From Deltaproteobacteria bacterium (GTDB taxonomy: Bacteria; Desulfobacterota; Syntrophobacteria; Syntrophobacterales; Syntrophobacteraceae), in NCBI GenBank assembly GCA_012517315.1, contig JAAYVE010000017.1, positions 62,001-126,000 of the forward strand: a stretch of 64,000 bases of DNA. Direction: 5' to 3'. Each line of letters begins with the position of its first letter. Position 1 is the stretch's first letter. This document shows positions 63,301-64,000 of this stretch, in pieces. Made by a program: the position numbers and the translations under genes. The notes under the pieces were generated by a model. The model saw only the letters and a program-made list of their open reading frames with translations. It was not told the DNA's origin and made no database searches.

Positions 63301-64000
63301 TGGAGGAGGAGATTTTCTCTGCAGCTGCAGAGGCCGAGGCTGCGGAGAGCCTTTCCGAGGAGAGGCGCAGGGCACTTTTCCGTCTGCTCGACACCATCGT
63401 CGAGGAGCGGGCCATTGCCCGGCAAACGGAGCTTCAACAGTTTCGGCTGGCCCAGCAGCTCAAGAGGGAGTTTTTCGAAGGGGGAGGAATCGTCCAGTCC
63501 ATGAAAGTGGCTGAAGCGACGGTGGAAAGGAGCCGACTGAGGGGGCAGATCGATCGGATCGGCCCGTTCGCACTTGGAGTGGCCAGCCTTGCCGGTGATC
63601 GGGGTATCGCCATCAACCGGGCTTTTGCACAGTTCTTCACGTCCAAGGGTGCCTGGGCCGGAATGGCCTGGCAGTTCGGCTCCTCCAAGCGAGGCACGCC
63701 GGTGCTTTCGGCAACCTTCGTGGATTCAAAACCCCTTCACAGAAAAGACGCCATGCACAGCTTCCCCATGGCGGTTCTGGTCGTGACCAACTACGAGGAA
63801 ATGAAGCAGAATCCGGATTTGTTTTTCGGCCAGCTGCGCCCAGGAGGCCGGCTCATCATCAATCACAAGAAGGCTCCTGAGCTTCTATGGCGCGAATTGG
63901 TGAGCAAATACCCGACGAGGGTTCAGGAGGCGGTGGCGGAGTTGCAGCAGCGCCTTTCCCGGCTCCCTTCCCTTGCATCCTCCGGGGATGACGCCGGCGT
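60309..64000 (+). CDS. Multidomain 2-oxoacid:ferredoxin oxidoreductase-like fusion (3' end outside window)
   Basis: The frame is open from ATG 60309 (or 60312) to the window end, at least 1,230 residues. Order seen: an unrecognised N-terminal ~190 residues; two [4Fe-4S] motifs at C199 (CTQCLRCVTACS) and C231 (CTNCGLCRKRCS); an intermediate ~280 residues; a TPP-binding PFOR beta-like domain from ~520 (GHSACPTCAE, LTCETGCMSETLNK, NVTDTQVYSNTGGESSASSL, LVGTGHSGNKVSMQQ); and from ~1085 a gamma-subunit-like domain (GVASLAGDRGIAINRAFAQF, FGSSKRGTPVLSATFV). Classical PFOR orders these gamma before beta, and no alpha (PP) domain is visible yet. It presumably couples a 2-oxoacid or related CoA reaction to ferredoxin. 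The exact substrate is unknown. Confidence 0.8.
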   Translation, partial: MMECIDPRWTNELFAALAKLIQDAGELPGQAWRFLGKTGERENLAAIGGCSYRIIGCDSLGAGFGTGLLGSRYAMECAGKEWPESLAILLGREKNRGLFSLVFFQPQRGNGPAVPLATFLEDSAGNFHLLEVSGVAAPPLWALLTLLFQKMAESRTEHTRYDEYGDFLTVGAHSIVQRHSTERLRKHISQKVLHEPRLCTQCLRCVTACSEMRAVSWKGEAFLLGPMEDYCTNCGLCRKRCSYLQVASKEGLRRSLDPDLRIDEGGAGVHLYGEHARDYMKLLNDWEIQTPSWLPFEVRTQLERPADCERSLGVEKQWILQWRGFEGTARCAPLLATQLDGNGEDSEKCVLRRRYRGALLLQTDDGEVEWAMARTALKLGMELEAVAVPGAGGVSFPTHETARCFYRMNRFRWASPVDLWKNREADVFLSPFPDGVSPELQQSILAETGRVAHIVFPHIFQAMPITRNRLLMELNGRLESIFLENPRLRAVEGQIARELLRDVPRNHALIHARYRHMAVASGHSACPTCAEVQVLALPVYMSIAMSLAREEIPRVFLTCETGCMSETLNKVKEVAQKVPGGRTVFGGGFAFGEAIAMVQDWGVRMGSLPKGRRYVVSQGGDGGSVIGLPAFLNALRQQAFLIRQRYPNALHFINVTDTQVYSNTGGESSASSLLGLGTLTTPVGKFLMGNQRIQWNLINLAAEFPGILVGTGHSGNKVSMQQFWLMADQLGQSAIRWDVTPCPETGKFFGEDPDDLAEIMAHAGMLPEVVFVGRFRKRVAPMHPEDRQRPRSEWRNRPKPVEYWLTRDPRYRGLFVKNSRTGEFEPRNIVAHAVIGQLRSYRDQLNWQIDLESRIVCQAEEWVRGFFQELRGMWEHYCYQLESFPYAMLFDSQGELKPEYRGSLEHEMVRRVLGWEPSRRYAAKRDGSMEDYGTRLSALMEELERLEAHWNERADASRETEPDTRGLPEAFSRAGQALQDGLASMQKILAKESMSDPLEEEIFSAAAEAEAAESLSEERRRALFRLLDTIVEERAIARQTELQQFRLAQQLKREFFEGGGIVQSMKVAEATVERSRLRGQIDRIGPFALGVASLAGDRGIAINRAFAQFFTSKGAWAGMAWQFGSSKRGTPVLSATFVDSKPLHRKDAMHSFPMAVLVVTNYEEMKQNPDLFFGQLRPGGRLIINHKKAPELLWRELVSKYPTRVQEAVAELQQRLSRLPSLASSGDDAG

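Noticed and set aside
61917-63437. 506-codon minus-strand frame
   Set aside because: Antisense shadow of the 2-oxoacid oxidoreductase fusion, which carries clear TPP and gamma-domain motifs on the plus strand.
1-64000. CRISPR arrays, tRNA and rRNA genes, insertion sequences, integrases
   Set aside because: None could be recognised by reading; no regularly spaced repeats, no T-loop-like tRNA cores and no transposase or integrase motifs were noticed.

Overview
The window is a GC-rich bacterial chromosome segment. It has no plasmid, phage, CRISPR, rRNA or tRNA signal that I can recognise. Gene content points to an anaerobic member of the Desulfobacterota (former Deltaproteobacteria), probably near the Syntrophobacterales. 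Reasons: a short (~646 aa) aconitase clustered with citrate synthase, a flavoprotein/Fe-S pair of the succinate dehydrogenase/fumarate reductase family and fumarase; an HdrD-like CCG-domain Fe-S protein; a CooC-type Ni-insertion ATPase; a giant ferredoxin-dependent 2-oxoacid oxidoreductase; squalene-hopene cyclase; and a stand-alone IMP cyclohydrolase. The taxonomic call is inference.

Layout. 1-2300: GDP-fucose synthesis (3' end of gmd, fcl) and a SAM methyltransferase, i.e. the end of a surface-polysaccharide locus. 2600-5900: ispG translationally coupled to a Rel-family (p)ppGpp enzyme whose hydrolase site is degenerate. 6000-7400: a small ABM-domain protein and HU. 7700-14900: a TCA block acn-gltA-sdhA-sdhB-fumC, followed by a UbiA prenyltransferase. 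16000-21730: a CHASE2 adenylate/guanylate cyclase followed by a 1,100-residue FecR-TPR-beta-barrel outer-membrane protein. 21800-25600: small proteins (a 69-aa orphan, DUF5661-like, SRPBCC, DoxX) and a divergently read SagB-type dehydrogenase. 26000-30730: an HdrD-like protein and a polar amino-acid ABC transporter in one tight operon. 30770-33640: an MBL-fold protein, an orphan RelE-like toxin and a ferredoxin-nitroreductase. 33800-36220 (minus strand): a PstS-like binding protein followed by a chemoreceptor. 36600-43060: M42 peptidase, pyrE, an HTH/coiled-coil protein, a small membrane protein, CooC, and purine genes (single-domain purH, purD, purE). 43200-49540: tsaC/Sua5, a MurG-HEAT fusion coupled to a variant MraY, then panE and panB with a structured leader RNA. 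49540-51650 (minus strand): squalene-hopene cyclase. 52150-58760: a complete YbhGFSR-like efflux system with its own TolC-like channel. 58900-59650: an MBL-fold lactonase-like protein. 60309 to the window end: an incomplete multidomain pyruvate:ferredoxin-oxidoreductase-like fusion.

Most original candidates: (a) the MurG-HEAT/variant MraY pair, which looks like a second lipid-linked glycan assembly pair outside a division cluster; (b) the panB leader RNA, with a stem carrying two bulged A residues inside a long terminator-like stem; (c) the 2-oxoacid oxidoreductase fusion with unusual domain order; (d) the CHASE2 cyclase/FecR-TPR-barrel pair; (e) the synthetase-only Rel; and (f) an orphan binding protein/chemoreceptor pair. 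All calls come from reading the sequence; no database search was run.
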